From Conchocele bisecta (taxonomy: Eukaryota; Mollusca; Bivalvia; Lucinida; Thyasiridae), in contig CM055274.1 in the NCBI GenBank assembly GCA_029237695.1, positions 70,360,828 to 70,424,827 of the forward strand: 64,000 bases of DNA. The letters are read 5' to 3'. Shown here one piece after another: positions 31,822-46,800 of the stretch. Below the pieces are notes generated by a model. The model searched no databases, was not told where the DNA came from, and saw nothing but the letters and a program-made list of their open reading frames with translations. A program made the translations under genes and the position numbers. Every line of letters starts with the position of its first letter. Positions within the stretch are counted from its first letter, which is position 1.

Positions 31822-34800
31822 CTGCAACACACAAGTAATGTTATCTATTTAACAGGTAAGGTTAATTTACGCCCCGCTACCAGCAACACAGATTTGTTTA
31901 ACCCATTTACTGTCCGTCTCACGTTTTGCTACTGACAAACGTTTGACCATTAAACACATTAAATGCAAAAAATATTTAAATGTTCATACTCTTTCATCAA
32001 TAACAAAACAAGAGTTGTCAGATGACAACGAAGCTCGCCTGTTAGCAGCCTTCACTCAAACTTGGCACATTTGTATAAACAAGAGGGCCATGATGGCCCT
32101 AATTCGCTCACCTGACTCCATGAACACCAGAGGAGAATGTGACATTAGAGTTAGTTTTAAAATAATTGTGCTATTTTTAGATGGCGGTCATCGTGGATTA
32201 AGCGAGAACTCATTTTACCAAATCTGAAAATGCTTCACACAAGGATCTTAACTTACTATGAAGTTTGGCCAGCATCGGCCATGTGGTTCCTGAGAAAAAG
32301 ACGTTCAAAATCTCGAATAAATGGACCTTTTGGCGGCCATCTTGGATGACATAACCATCCGATTTCGACAAAAAATTCACCAGTGATCGCCTCATTGATA
32401 CCTTCGATTTGATATATGACAGCATATTCGGTCAAAAATAAAATTTGACCCCACGGGCCACACCCATTTTTGACCCCGGGGTCACCATTTTAACAACTTT
32501 GAAAGAGCCTTGTACATCGATCATTCCTACCAAGTTTCGTCGAAATCCGGCTAGCGGCATAAGATTTTTTAAGAATTCATGCCATTTTTAGATGGCGGCC
32601 ATCTTGGATTACATAATAATCATCAGATTCCGACAAATATTGCACCAGAGCAATCGCCTCATCGATACCTTCAATTTCATATATGATGAGCATATTCGGT
32701 CAAAAATAAAATTTGACCCGACGGGCCACGCCCATTTTTTACCCCTGGGTCACCATTTTAACAAATTTGAAAGAGCATTGTACATCGATCATTCCTACCA
32801 AGTTTCGTCGAAATCCGGCTAGCGGTTCATGAGAAGATTTTTTAAAGGCTCTGAACACTCAGTATTACAATTTTCTGATTTTTTCAAACACAAAAACATG
32901 TTTGGCAACTGATTTAGTACACAAAACTAACATATACTGCCTAATAGATACATCTCAAGTCTTGAGATTTACATCTTAATCGCAATGTGAAGACAACAAA
33001 AACTTGTTTTGTGTACCACTCGGTGCTAAATGTCAATAGATTTCCGTAACCAAACGGCTTCGGCTCGGAAGCGAGTCGATAAACTCCGGCTATCGGAATT
33101 CATCGGCCGCGAATCGGGGAGTTGAGGAGTTGACCCGAGCATCTATCAGAAAATCGATCGGGCTTTGAAACACGCACCTGCTGTTTGTTTATCAACAAAT
33201 ATTGATATTTTCATCGACTACAAACTCATTTTTGTACCAAAATGAATGAAAACAGTTTCAAAGTGTGTGTAAATAGAAACCTGTTGGATTTATTTGTGGG
33301 AAAACCCAATAGAAGGCCAAATTCGGCAACTTGAGCCGTATAGGGGCTTTAAGAATTTATGCTATTTTTAGACGATGGCCATTTTGACATTTTGCCGGCC
33401 ATCTTGCACAAAAAATGCACCAGAGTGATCGCCTCGTTGATACCTTCGATTCAATATATGATATGACCGTATTCAGTCAAAAATAAAATTTGACACCACG
33501 GGCCACACCCATTTTTGACCCCGGGGTCACCATTTTAACAACTTTGAAAGAGCATTGTACATCGATCATTCCTACAAAGTTTTGTCGAAATCCGGTTGGC
33601 GGTTCTCGAGAAGATTTTTTAAGAATTTGTGCTATTTTTAGACGGTGGCCATCTTGGATTAAGTAATGACTTTATTTAAACAATTTTGTAATCCCCCTAC
33701 CTAAGGACCATGACCATGAAGTTTGGTGACTATAGGCCCAATGGTTACCGAGAAGACGTTTGGAAATGTTCACAGACGACGACGGACGACAGACACATTG
33801 CGGTAACAATAAAAACATGAATATTATATAACTTGACCTTTGGTTAAGGGATGTGCGGTGGACCTTGACATTGGGGTCAGTGGTGGAAGGTGGGTCGTAG
33901 ATTTGCTATAGCATGATATAGCATATTAAGATGAATGCATGTATGAAATATCAATGCGCTCCCTGAAAATAGAAAACAAAATTTAACCCAATGTTAAGTT
34001 TATGAATGCACTAAGTTGGTGATTTTCTACAGCATGATAGCTATTCACATGAGGTATGCATGTATGAATGTGCTAAGTTTGTGTTTGTTTGTTTATTAGT
34101 GTTTAACGGCCTATCAACAGCTATGGTCATGTAAGGTCGGGCAAACGGGTTCGATCCCGTTTTAACCTGCTGCATTGGGGGGAAAATCCCAAAATCAGAA
34201 CGGAATATTTACATCGAGAACAAATATATTCAGCCCTGAAATTAGAACCTGACCTGGTGCCAGGTCCATACCACACCAAAGTCACTTGGCCTCTTCCCCT
34301 AAAATAGGATTAATAAAATAGGTTTAATAAAATAGGTTTATGAATGTGCTAAGTTGGTGACCTTGACCTTGGGGTAAGGGTTGCATGGTGGGTCATGGAT
34401 TTGCTACAACATGATATAGGGTCATCTGAGGAATGCATGTATGAAATAACAAGGTGTTCCATGAAAGGAAACAGAAGTTCTAAGACATTTACCCAACGTT
34501 AAGTTTGTGGACGCCGACGACGCCGACGACGCCGCCGGGGGTATGCCATAAGCTCAGTGCAGGCGAGCTAAAAATAGCCAAGTGTTTCCAAACAAATGCA
34601 AAAAAGGTAGGTCATGTTAAAGGTACATGCCCACTCAATGGGCACAAACTCTTCATTATATCAGAGACATTCATATGAGACATTTTCTGGCAAAATAAAC
34701 ATTCATGCACCATTACACCACATATTAATTGGTATTATTATACATTTTATATCAAACAGAAATTTCCACTGTTTAATATCAAGGGTGATAACCAAGTTTC

Positions 34801-37800
34801 CTTAAAATGTTAACGGACATTACTATTTATTCTCTGTTTATTTTTTGATGTGCAATGATCATACTATCTGTCTAAAATATTATTTTTTCAGGCGACACAT
34901 TTAATTAGTATAAATAATTAAAAAATAGCATGCATCATTTGCATATGAAAATAGCCCGTATCAGTAAAATAAATATTACTGAATGATTTTATCTGTATTC
35001 TGGGCACTCGTATATTTTAGACCTGGTGGAATAGCGACACAATTGTTCACTTATTTAATTCCTATAAAGAACATTTTGTGCCTATTGAGAGGGCATGTAC
35101 CTTTAATACCTTTAATGGTACGAGTGTGTTCCAAATGCTCACATGTATCAAATGTCCAAATATTGAAGCAATCCGTCAAGTAATAAGAAAGTTATATCAT
35201 GATGAAGAAACTTGTACAAACTTTTTGAAGCAAAAAATGGCCAAGTTTTTCCGCAAAAATGTGAAATCGTGTTAATTGCAGCACGAGTGTGTTCCAAATG
35301 CTCACATGAACATGTAGCAGATGCCCAAATATTGAAGCAATACGTCAAGTAATATTAAAGTAATACCGTTATGAAGAAGATTGTACAAACTTTTCGACAT
35401 TTGTGGACACATACTCGCAGCTTCTGCTAAATCAGACGCGACAAAAATTACAAATTTTCTTACGAATACATTTGACCAAAATCAGAACCGTGCGGAATAT
35501 TTACATCGAGAAAAATATATTCAGCCCGTGTTTCGGCTTTCATCGGTATAATGATATATGAACAAGGCTTCTAACTGTGGTAGAGAACACGACCGCGTAT
35601 CATAACACGTTTAAAATTGTAATTTGCTATGTATTTCTGCAGGACAACGATAATTGTCAAATGATCATATGAATTTGCCACTACACTATCGACGTTAGAG
35701 CCGTAAACACATTATTTCATTTGTTAAGATACGAGGTCAGACATAGGAAAATCAGCTGTAATTCGATATTCTTTGCATGATTATGTTCCAACTATGCTAT
35801 TTTAGCAAGATAACAACAATTCTCAAATAAATGTGCACTTTCCGCCAAAATATTCACATTAGTGTTAATAAAATCGCGGAAGTTGTTATGATACGAGGTC
35901 GTGTCCGACCAAAGTTAGAAGCCTTGTTCATATATATATAGTTATACCGATGAAAGTCGAAACACGCCGAATGCCTGTGTGCAGATCCTGATCACACTGT
36001 GGATGCGATGCACAGGTTGATCTGGATCTACACTTTTGGCAAAACCCATACGCCCTATTTCTCCAGCGAGAGCGACAATTTATGTTTGTATGGCCGTACC
36101 TCTTGGAGAAGGGGATATCTGCGTTGAGGAGGATCTTGCTCTTGTTCCTCTCAAGGCTGACATTGGTGCCCATGTTGTTCATCTTGCCGGCCACCTTGAT
36201 GCGCTCATTGAGAAACTTTTCCTGCATCGTAGAAAGGCCGAGCCAGAGTTAGGGAAGGGGGCCCTAACCCAAGCTAGGGAAGGTAACCCTAGCTTATACT
36301 AGGGAAGGTAACCCTAGTTGGCGACATGTGTTAGATTGCAATTTCAATGTAGATTTGTCGAATGGCTTACAGAATGATCAGTGCATATTATCATTTAGTT
36401 CAATGAAAGAGAACGTCAATTTTAATAAAAACACACCAGTTATAACATTATTAATATGTTTCTTTGGTTAAAAAAAACACCGATAGATGTACCACTCATA
36501 TACATTAATAATGCAATTTGTTTCACCTTCACCTAGGGCAAAGGGGCCACAAAAAGAAACTGTGGATGATGACTAATAAGCACATGAAGTTTCAAGCCGA
36601 TCTGCCTTGCAGAAAACTTTGAATGCAAATCTCAAGACAGACAAGACAGGGCCTCAGGGTGGCGACTATATGTACATGTACAATTTATTAGTGGAACTTC
36701 TGAACAAACACCTGTGTGACATCACTTCATGCATGAACACTCCCAATATATGTATTTGTTAGTGTCGTTTGTAATCATAAAAGAGACAATATTATTAACC
36801 AAGGTAAATGATAAAGGCACACCAAAATTAAATCGCACTACTTTAATTGATCAGTGTTTGTGTGCTTTATTAGTAGTGTTTGTGTGCTTTATTACCATTT
36901 ACATGGATCTCAGATGATAATGTCTGTGATTACAAAGAACACAAACTGTGCAACTTCGCTGAAGTGGATGGATAGATAGCGAACACAGTTTCTGGATGTT
37001 GGGTTCAGCGACATTGCACTGTACTTACAAAGTTGGCCACGTCCATAATGCCATCCTCCACTGGATGAGTGCAGTCCAGCGTGTAGTGGATCGCCAACTT
37101 CTTTTTCTTGCCCTTGCCACCTGTGGACATCTTTGGCGTCGTCGCTGGCTTCTTCACTTTCTGAAAGCACAAGTTATACATTTGGCTAACTGGTCATTGA
37201 CCAACAAAGTACCAAACAAGAAATGCGTCTTGTCGAACGCGGATGCCACCTGCAGCATATTTGAGAAACTGTGACAAATTGGTTAACCGAAAAGTGACGG
37301 ACGGACAGATGGACGGACGGTCCAAACACTATATACCACCCGTTTCTTCGAAACCAGGTGGCATAAAAATAGTCCATCATAAATTCACCTAATAAAGTGT
37401 GTACTAGCAAAAGTCTTAGGTCACTCTACGAAGTAGAAAGTAAACAAAGAATGCATCATACACAATGTTTCAGCAAAGATTTGAAGGTAAAAAAGGTCAA
37501 GGTCATGTGAATGGCGCATGAGCGTGTTCAAAATGCTTACATGTATCAAGTGTCCAAATATTGAAGCAATCTGTAAAGTAATATTAAAGTTATAGCATGA
37601 TGACGAAGCTTGTACAAAGTTTTCGACATTTCGGACGACGGAAAAACCTTTTTAAAATCAAACACATTCATTTCCTGATTAAAAATGAATGTTAGCCGCC
37701 ATCTATAAAAAATATCGAATCACGTGACAGTACGGTGACACGCACCGATTTGGTTGGCTAATGGAAATGACATCAGTCTCCAGTAACCAACCAAACCACT

Positions 37801-40800
37801 ACATGCACATGATAGAAATATTTTCAAAGATGGCGGCTAATGGTCATTGAGAATGCAGGTGAAGTGAACTGGTTTGATTTTAAAAAAGTGAATTTAGGTT
37901 AGTGAGACGCGTTTTTAGTGCAGTTTACACTCAAAATCTTTGAGATTTATGTTAATGTAAAATCTATGCCGAAAACCCACCCCAAGCAGCAGTTTCGACA
38001 CGCTGAAATGCGTTGTATAGGCGAGTTCCAGATGTCTACATCACGTGGCTTTTTGTTTCAATTGTGGCGAATGGGAGTTTTATACCTTTCTAAGTACTAT
38101 TATTATTACACCCGGGCGCATTTGAATTGTTTTGTACATTGTTTAGAAAGGCGTTTCATGTACATGTATATACAAACAATAATTGACCATCCAAGACACG
38201 CTAGAATCACCAGATAGGGAAATCCAAAATGGTGGATATCGCTGGGATCGCTACCCATAGCATTCCCATGCAGAGTGGCGAATCAGATCTGATTCGCACT
38301 TCAGGGGTGCATTGGCGAGTGCTTATCTTCAATGGACGAGTGGAAATTACCGTCCACTAGGGCGAGTAACTTTGTCCACTATCTAAATCTCTAGAATTCT
38401 CTGTGTAGTGGGGTATTATCCGGTCGAAAATTATCAAGTACGACTGTTCGCGTTCAATAGATCAGAAGTCTTGAAATTCCTTTCAGCCGTAAGTTACAAA
38501 ACGGCGGCAGGGGTTGAAAAAATCCATTTTTCCACTCGCCCAGCTGGGCAAGTACAAATAACAAGAATTCTGCGGAATCAAATGTCTCGCCTTGTCCCGC
38601 CGCCTTGACCTCAAGTCTGGGCCAGAAAGCAATTTTCACTGGCCCTAACATATTATACAATTATTGACAAGTGAGCCATAGAATATCAGATTATATTCTA
38701 TGGCTCACTAGTCAATAATTGTTTTATTATATGATAATAGTCGGTATATAGCACTTACGACCTTATGCTACTAGACAAAAATTGAAAAAGAATTTGAAAA
38801 AAAAAAGGAAAAAAAAATTAAACAAGAGGCCAAATGGGCCTGTATCGCTCACCTAAAAGCCTCCATAGTGGTTATCTTGATTTCACAAAGACTCTTCACT
38901 TACAACTTCAAATGTTCCACAGAATTTGTTGGTACCTTCTGATCTAACATATATTGCGAATGTGCCACCATATGAACAAATCTGAATCAGCGTTAACTAT
39001 CGATCATTCATACGAAGTTTCGTCGGTTTCTTTGGCCTGGCGGTTTGTGAGAAGAATTTTTTTGGACAATTTGACCTACTTTTCAACGGCGGACATCTTG
39101 AATTTGGTGATGACCTCCATTTTGACAAAAATGAACAGGCTTCACCAACAAACCATTTCAGTTAAGTTTGGTCAATATCAGCCAAGCAGTTCACAAGAAG
39201 AAGTCCTTTGAAATCTTTAGTAAAAGAACAACCTTTTGACCTGTCGGCGGCCATCTTGGATGATGTAATCATCTGATTTTGGCAAAACATGCTCCAGAGT
39301 GATCGTCTCATCGATACCTTGGATTGGATATATTATATGACCATATTCGGTCAAAAATATAATTTGACCCCTAGTTGACCCCTCGGGCCACGCCCATTTT
39401 TGACCCAGGTGCCACCATATGAACAAATCTGAAACAGCGTTAAATATCAATCATTCACACCAAGTTTCGTCGAAATCGGCCTGGCGGTTTGTGAGAAGAA
39501 GAATTTTTGACAATTTGACCTACTTTTCAACGGCGGACATCTTGGATTTGGTGATGACCTCCATTTTGACAAAAATGAACAGGCTTCACCAACAAACCAT
39601 TTCAGTTAAGTTTGGTCAATATCGGCCAAGCAGTTCACAAGAAGAAGTCCTTTGAAATCTTTAGTAAAAGAACAACCTTTTGAACTGTCGGCAGCCATCT
39701 TGGATGACGTAATCATCTGATTTTGGCAAAACATGCTCCAGAGTGATCGTCTCGTCAATACCTTGGATTGGATATATTATATGACCATATTCGGTCAAAA
39801 ATATAATTTGACACCTAGTTGACCCCTCGGGCCACGCCCATTTTTGACCCAGGTGCCACCATATGAACAAATCTGAAACTGTGTTAAATATCAATCATTC
39901 ACACCAAGTTTCGTCGAAATCGGCCTGGAGGTTTGTGAGCAGAAGATTTTTTTTGACAATTTGACCTACTTTTCAACGGCGGACATCTTGGATTTGGTGA
40001 TGACCTCCATTTTAACAAAAATGGACAGGCTTCACCCACAGACCATTACAGTTAAGTTTGGCCAATATCGGTTCACAAGAAGAATATGTTTGAAATCTTT
40101 AGTAAAAGAATGACCTTTTGAACTATCGGTGGCCATCTTGTATGACATAATCATCTGATTTAGACAAAAAATTCTCCAGAGTGATCGTCTCGTCAATACC
40201 TTCGATTTGATATATGACTATATTCGGTTAAAAATAAAATTTGACCCCTATTTGACCCCTCGGGCGACGCCCATTTTTGACCCACAGGCCACCATATGAA
40301 CAAATCTGAAACAGCGCCAACTATCGATCATTCATACCAAGTATCGTCGAAATCGGCCTGGCGGTTCACGAGAAGAAGATTTTTTTAAGAATTTTACCTA
40401 CTTTTCCATGGCGGCCATCTTGGATTGTCGATGACCTCCATTTTAACAAATCTGAAATGGCATCACCCATATATCATCCCTGTGAAGTTTAACCAATATC
40501 GGCTCAGCAGTTCGGGAGAAGATGATGATTGAAAAAATTCACGGACGGACGACGGACACTTTGCCATAACAATAGCTCACATGAGCTTTGCTCAGATGAG
40601 CTAAAAAGAGATGTCCCAATACTTAAGGTGCAGAAATTGTTGATTTCTTTTTAAAATTGTGATGTGTCCCAAAACTTGTTTCATAAAAAATAATTATTTC
40701 TCCCCAAAACGGGGGTGTACCAATATAAAGGGTGTCCCAATACATAGGGTAAATACGGTAATTAGGGACTGGGGGCGTGTTAGAGGCGGTGCCTTATAGG

Positions 40801-43800
40801 TGCCATATCACCAGACTGACTGCATGTCCGGCAGTCCAGGATTTGCTCTCATAGGATAAACACCATTAGAAAACCAACTGTGTTAATTTCTATATTGTCC
40901 TAAAGCAAGAGATATTACAATATGGATCATGACTAATAAGCATATGAAGTTTCAAGTCAATGTGACTTAGGACTGCACAGATATTAGGTATTTAAAAACT
41001 TTTAACGCAGATTTCAGACGCAAACTTCTAAGTAATTTTACCTTGACCTTGGACACAGGGGCCGCATGAGTGGGATACAGCATGAATATATGGATCATAA
41101 CTAATAAGCATATGAAGTTTCAAGTCGATGTGACTTAGGACTGCAGAGATATAAGGTATTTAAAAACTTTAATAACGCAGATTTCGGATGGACGTCATTG
41201 TGATCACGAGGTCTCGCTTTCCGCAAGCGGGCTCGACAACAAGTGTTCAACTGGAGAAGGCTATTGTTCTCTCTACAGGTAAGGTGTACAGAGCGCACGA
41301 GAAAACGGGTCTTCATGCATTAATGTTCAGTTTGTAGCATAGAAATAAAGTTTGACCTTGACCCTGGAGCCCGGAATTTTTTTTAATAGTCCTATATTCA
41401 TCTACATATCATAGTAAACGTATGTATAAAGTTTGATGACTAGCTGATAAAGTGTTGAAGTAATGACCGTAACACGAAAACTTAACATTGAACAATGACC
41501 GTAACACAAAAACTTAACATTGAATGATGACGCCACCGACTCCGGAAAAGCAAAACCTATGTCTCGCTTTCCGCTTCGCGGGCGAGACAAAAAGTACTTG
41601 CCCAGGTTAAAAAGTTACTTGCCCAGTTGTTTTTTTAATGTTGCATCTTATTTTTAAAAAAAAGCTTGTACATCTGTATGATCAATGGACAAGACATATT
41701 CACTATTATTATTTATATAAACTTAAAGAGTTTTTTCTTCAACAACGTTTTAGCAGCGTTTAGTTTAGCAGTCGAATTTGCTCAGAGGCTTGCATGCTTC
41801 TTATTTTCTATAAGTGTTTTGTGTGACATAGATTTTGTTTTGTTTATAGTGGCTATGTTTGCATGCGCTGAGCGCTGCCTTAATTACTAAATTCAATGGT
41901 TTCGGACCCGGCGCCGACCGTTTCGTCACAAGCGTCTGAAATGCGCGTTAACCCAACTGTCTACGAGACTATATGTGGCCGCGTATGATACACACACTAG
42001 TCTATACTCGCAGTCGTATCATTTGTTAGCCCGGCCGCGTAAAGCTGACAAATAATCTGTTAATTAAATTTGCCCAATATGTGGACCGTGTTCAAAATCG
42101 CTAGCGATTCTACCCATAACCGTGTACATAGACACGGCTTGAATCTTACTTCCGTCAAACTGACGTAAACTGTAAACAACAAATGGTCAATGAATTAATA
42201 CCATTTGTTGGCCGTTGTCGATGGAATTAATTGGCAATTTCGTTAGAAAAGAAATTCTGGACCAAATTTTTCACTCGCCAAACTTGACGAGTGCCTATAG
42301 AAAGTACTCGACCGCAACAAAAATCACTCGCCATGGCGAGCTGGGCGAGTGAAATTTCGTAATCCAATATGGTTATGAAATTACTATTATACAAAATCCT
42401 AGTCGGACACTTTCTGGTACGACTCCCATCTTTTAGATATCGGAGTAAAAATGGATACGATGGAAAGAGCGTTTTGTCGTCCATACCATAACGTGCCTGT
42501 GGACACAATGTGTGCACAGGTCTTGGATGGTCAATTATTGTTGTATATACATAAAACACCTTTCAAAACAATGTACAAAACGATTCAAAAGTGCCCAGGT
42601 GTAAATATAATAGTACTTAGAAAGGTACAAAACTCCCATTCGCCACCATTGTAACGAAAACTCACACAATGTAGACAATTGGAACTCGCCTATACAACGC
42701 ATTCAGCGTGTCGTAACTGCTGTTTGGGGTGAATTTTCGACATAAAGTTTACAGTTACCAATACATTAACATAAATCTCAAAGATTTCGAGTGTAAACTG
42801 TACTAAAAACGCGTCTCACTAAACTAAATCAGCTTTTTAAAATCATACACCTTCGCTTCCCGATTAAAAATGAATGTTAGTCGCCATCTTTGAAAATATC
42901 AACGCGACACGCACTGATTTGGTTGGCTAATGGGAATGACGTCAGTCTCCAGTAACCAACCAAACCACTGCGTGCATGGGATTGAAATATTTTCAAAGAT
43001 GGCGGCTAATAGTCATTGAGAATGCGGAAGTGAACGTTATTTTAAAATGCAAATTTATGTTAGTGAGACACGTTTTTAGTACAATTTACACTCGAAATCT
43101 TTGAGATTTATGTTAATGTAGTGGTAACTGTAAACTATGTCGAAAATTCATCCCAAACAGCAGTTACGACACGCTGAATGCGTTGTATAGGCGAGTTCCA
43201 ATTGTCTACATTGTGCAAGTTTTCGTTACAATGGTGGCGAATGGGAAATTTGTACCTTTCTAAGTACTATTATATTTACACCCGGGCACTTTTGAATTGT
43301 TTTGTACATTGTTTAGAAAGGTGTATTATGTAGTCCCTATTCTCATGGATCCGTGCCCCTAAGCACATAAATTCATATTGTGTGTTATATTCTGATTAAT
43401 TCCAGAAAATGTATACATCAACATAAAGTTCAAACACTTGATTATGAGTGCACATAAGGAATTCACCAAAATTGTTGTCTGCAAGTCTTAAGAGTCCCTA
43501 GAAATAACCCACCCATGTTGCCTAATTGATCTTGAAACTTCTCATCAGGTTCGTGCTCTACAACTTTTTGCACACTTGAGTGACATTCCTTGATCACTCA
43601 TACAATAAAGAAGTGTTGCTGCTCAGGGCTGTACAAATTGATTTTTTAGCCACTTGTCCCGGACAAGTGACTTGACAAAAGTGACTTGCCCGGACTTGTC
43701 CCGGAAAATATAATTTTCAGGGCAAGTAATTTTGAAAAAGTGACTTGTCCTCGTATTTCTTATATGAAACTGTCCCAAAACAAAAAATATTATCATAGTT

Positions 43801-46800
43801 GTTAAATATAATACAATTGAGCACTTGGCACATATACATATTATATTAAATATATATAATAATAAACATTGTATAGTACATATTTTTATTCTTGTGGTCT
43901 TTTGTCACTGTGCCACCGCGGACATAACGTTGCGACAAGTGCATACTCAAAACACATTTATCGACAATAATAAAACATAAAAATCGTTTCCTAAAATAAT
44001 GAGAATCGTCTCGCGTTTTCGCGATCTCGCCTTTCGCTTTTGAAATATTCGGATTAGTTTTGCTCATGCATCATGTGCATGTGCGGCGTGTTTGCAAAAT
44101 GCGAGATTGAATATGATAGAATTTCGCGTTTTCGTCTCCAAAGCTCGAAAACGCGAGGTTGCCACATGTCCCTAATAGGACACGTAAACATTGTCTTAGG
44201 AGACGATTCTCATGTGCTGCAAAAACATGTTTACATTTTTATTAAGAAATAGAACACATGTGGACAAACATCTATATTTCTTGACAACAAAAACATAATT
44301 TGACAAAAAATGATACTCGTCTTAGGAGACGATTCTAATGTGCTGCCAATACACGTTTATTGAGCAAAAAAAAAACATATTTCGATACGTGTTATTGGTT
44401 AGGCTACTGCATCGCATCGTAGACCTATACACAAGATCGTGAAAACGCGAGACCAAATCGCGAGGCGAAAACGTGAGATTCTATTGTATTCATTCTCGCG
44501 TTTTCGAGACCGCGATGTCGCGTTTTCGCCTCGGCCTTTTCACAATGTCGCCTTCCGCTTTTGGAAATACGTTTGTTCAAGTCATTATGCAGGCCCGTAT
44601 CCTGGGGGTGGGGGGGGGGGGGGGGGGTGTGTCGGAGCGGTCGGACGACTCCCCCCCCCCCCCGCCAGCCTCGAGGTCCAATTTTTCAGGAAAAAAAATC
44701 GGGTTATGGAATTCGAAGGTCACAGTTAGAAGCTCGGCTGTTGCGGAGAATGCAGGAAATTGCATAGACCACCCACCTATATTTCAAATTTTCCTTTTGG
44801 GGGGGGGGGGGGGGGCATGCCGCCGGACCCCCTATATACCTCAGGCCCATTGGGCCTTCGTAACGACCCCCCCCCCCTCTTCAAACAGGTCTGGCTACGG
44901 GCCTGTAATATGTGTGTGTAGAATGCATGCGTGTTGAAATTGAGTTTTGCGCATACATTACATGTACGTACGTAGAATGCAATTCGAACTAGCTTGCTTT
45001 ATATGCATGTACGTACGTAGAACGCAAATCCAACACGCATGCTGTCTACACATGCATGGGCAAATCGTATTTCCAAAAGCGGAAGGCGAGATCGAGATCG
45101 AAAAAACGCGAGATTTTAACAAAAAAGAAATATGGCCGTACCCACCCATCCCCAATTAGCACATTTGCGACATATCATTTTCGGTCTAGCTGCACACCTG
45201 ATGGTGTTTACAATCATCAGTCACTAATCCAGTTTCACGTGCAAAGTGTGACTGACCTTTAGAATTCTGTGCCGAAAAACATAACAAAAACCACGCTATG
45301 TAGTCGCTCACGTCATCGCATAGCCGATGAATTGATAATTACGCATTAGCTTGTGGAATTTCACATTTTTTTTATTTTTTTATAAAACCAAGATTTGGCA
45401 GCACATGAGAATCGTTTCCTAAAACGATTCTCAAATGTTGTCAAAATATGTTTTTGTAAAGAAATATCAATGTATTCGGGTTTTCTTTTCACATTTGTCC
45501 GATGTCTTAATAAAACATGTTTTAACAACACATGAGAATTGTCTCCTTAGACGATTCTAATATTTTGTAAAAAGAATTGTCACATTTGTTTGATTTCTTA
45601 GACCGTACAAACAATTGACAAATACAGAAATCCACAACGTAATTTGTGTTTCTCGAGTCGGGTTTCATATGATGGCGAGGAAATACGATCGATTACACAC
45701 CGTGAAAATCTTGTTGGAACGTAAATGTCAATTGTCACGTCGTAGGCCATTTCAGTTTACCGCGCGTTACGTCAGCTGTTATTCTAAGTACGTATGGTCG
45801 CTCGTTAGGAGCATTTCTTTCCTTCGTTTATAAGGTATGGGTTGTGACCTAGGGCTTAGAGCACCGACTTCCAATCTGGAGGTTGTGGGTTCAAACATCG
45901 CCTTGGGAATCAAACATACCTTCATAGTATGTCCATCCCATTCAATTTCACTTTTTTTTTCGTTTATATGCCGCGTAGAAACGATAATTTAAATTAAGAA
46001 CCTTAAATTCCATTTCCACCCCGTGAAGGAACATACATTTATTTCTCTAAAGTTAGGTCTCTTGGCCTCTCGACGCAGTGAGACGAAAACGTTAACATAC
46101 ATAAAATAAATCAATAACCATCGATCGCCGCAGAATATTTTCGCTAATTCGTTAATTACTTTCAAATTCGATTAAATTAATATAATCAGGGTCGCTGTAG
46201 ATTGCTATATCACTTTATTGCGATACACAGGTACTGTGTAACACAGTAGCTGCGAATCGCCAGGACGCCCGCAGCGTTATCGATCGATAAAGTGGTCAGT
46301 TTTGGGATTAAGTTTATGACAGTCCGATTCCAAAAAATGGGCTTGTGGCGGGACGTTCTAACAGAAAATAGTGACTTGCCCGGGACTAAATTCCAGCATA
46401 GAGGCACTTGCCCGAGATTAAAACCGACTTGTCCCGGGCGTCGGGCGTGCCAATTTGTACAGCCCTGCTGCTATCTATCTATCTATCGATACTGTGCACG
46501 CTCCAATCGGAGCATTATGACAGGAAATATGGTGGCAAGTTGTGTTGATCAAGTACAAATGAACAAAAAAAACACATATATATGTGGTACTAATATTTTA
46601 CATAAGGATATTGAAAAAGACCAATGATAGACTTGCCACTAAAACTATTTACAAGAAGTGGGTGTCTGCTACATGAGAAAAAAAAACAACATCATGTAGC
46701 AGACTGTTCCAAAAATTTAGATTTTGGATTTGAACCTGGATACGGTTTCCGAGGAAACAATATCGATAGGTAGACAGTTCCATAACGGTATAAGCTTGGG

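Larger units (their letters stand above)
43624..46467. mobile_element. 2844-bp hAT-like element with 17-bp TIRs, TSD CTGCT
   Basis: CAGGGCTGTACAAATTG at 43624-43640 is exactly inverted at 46451-46467, flanked by CTGCT on both sides (43619-43623, 46468-46472). Subterminal repeats of ACTTGTCCCGG/ACTTGCCCGGG type fill the first and last 100 bp. The CAGGGnTG end is typical of hAT elements, and a 5-bp duplication fits the hAT5 subgroup. No transposase frame was seen. Inside lie GAGAATCGTCTCC hairpins, a nested poly-G MITE (44590-44905) and a tRNA-derived SINE-like segment (45835-45960). Located in eL22 intron 1. Confidence 0.8.

Noticed and set aside
36948..37019. H/ACA snoRNA in eL22 intron 2
   Set aside because: Only one clear hairpin and no convincing H and ACA boxes at proper spacing.
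44439..44937. Glycine/proline-rich frames up to 154 codons
   Set aside because: They arise from G and C tracts in the poly-G MITE and shift frame with tract length.
45838..45910. Functional tRNA gene
   Set aside because: A- and B-box-like sequences are present but the anticodon and acceptor stems do not pair; better as a SINE-type relic.
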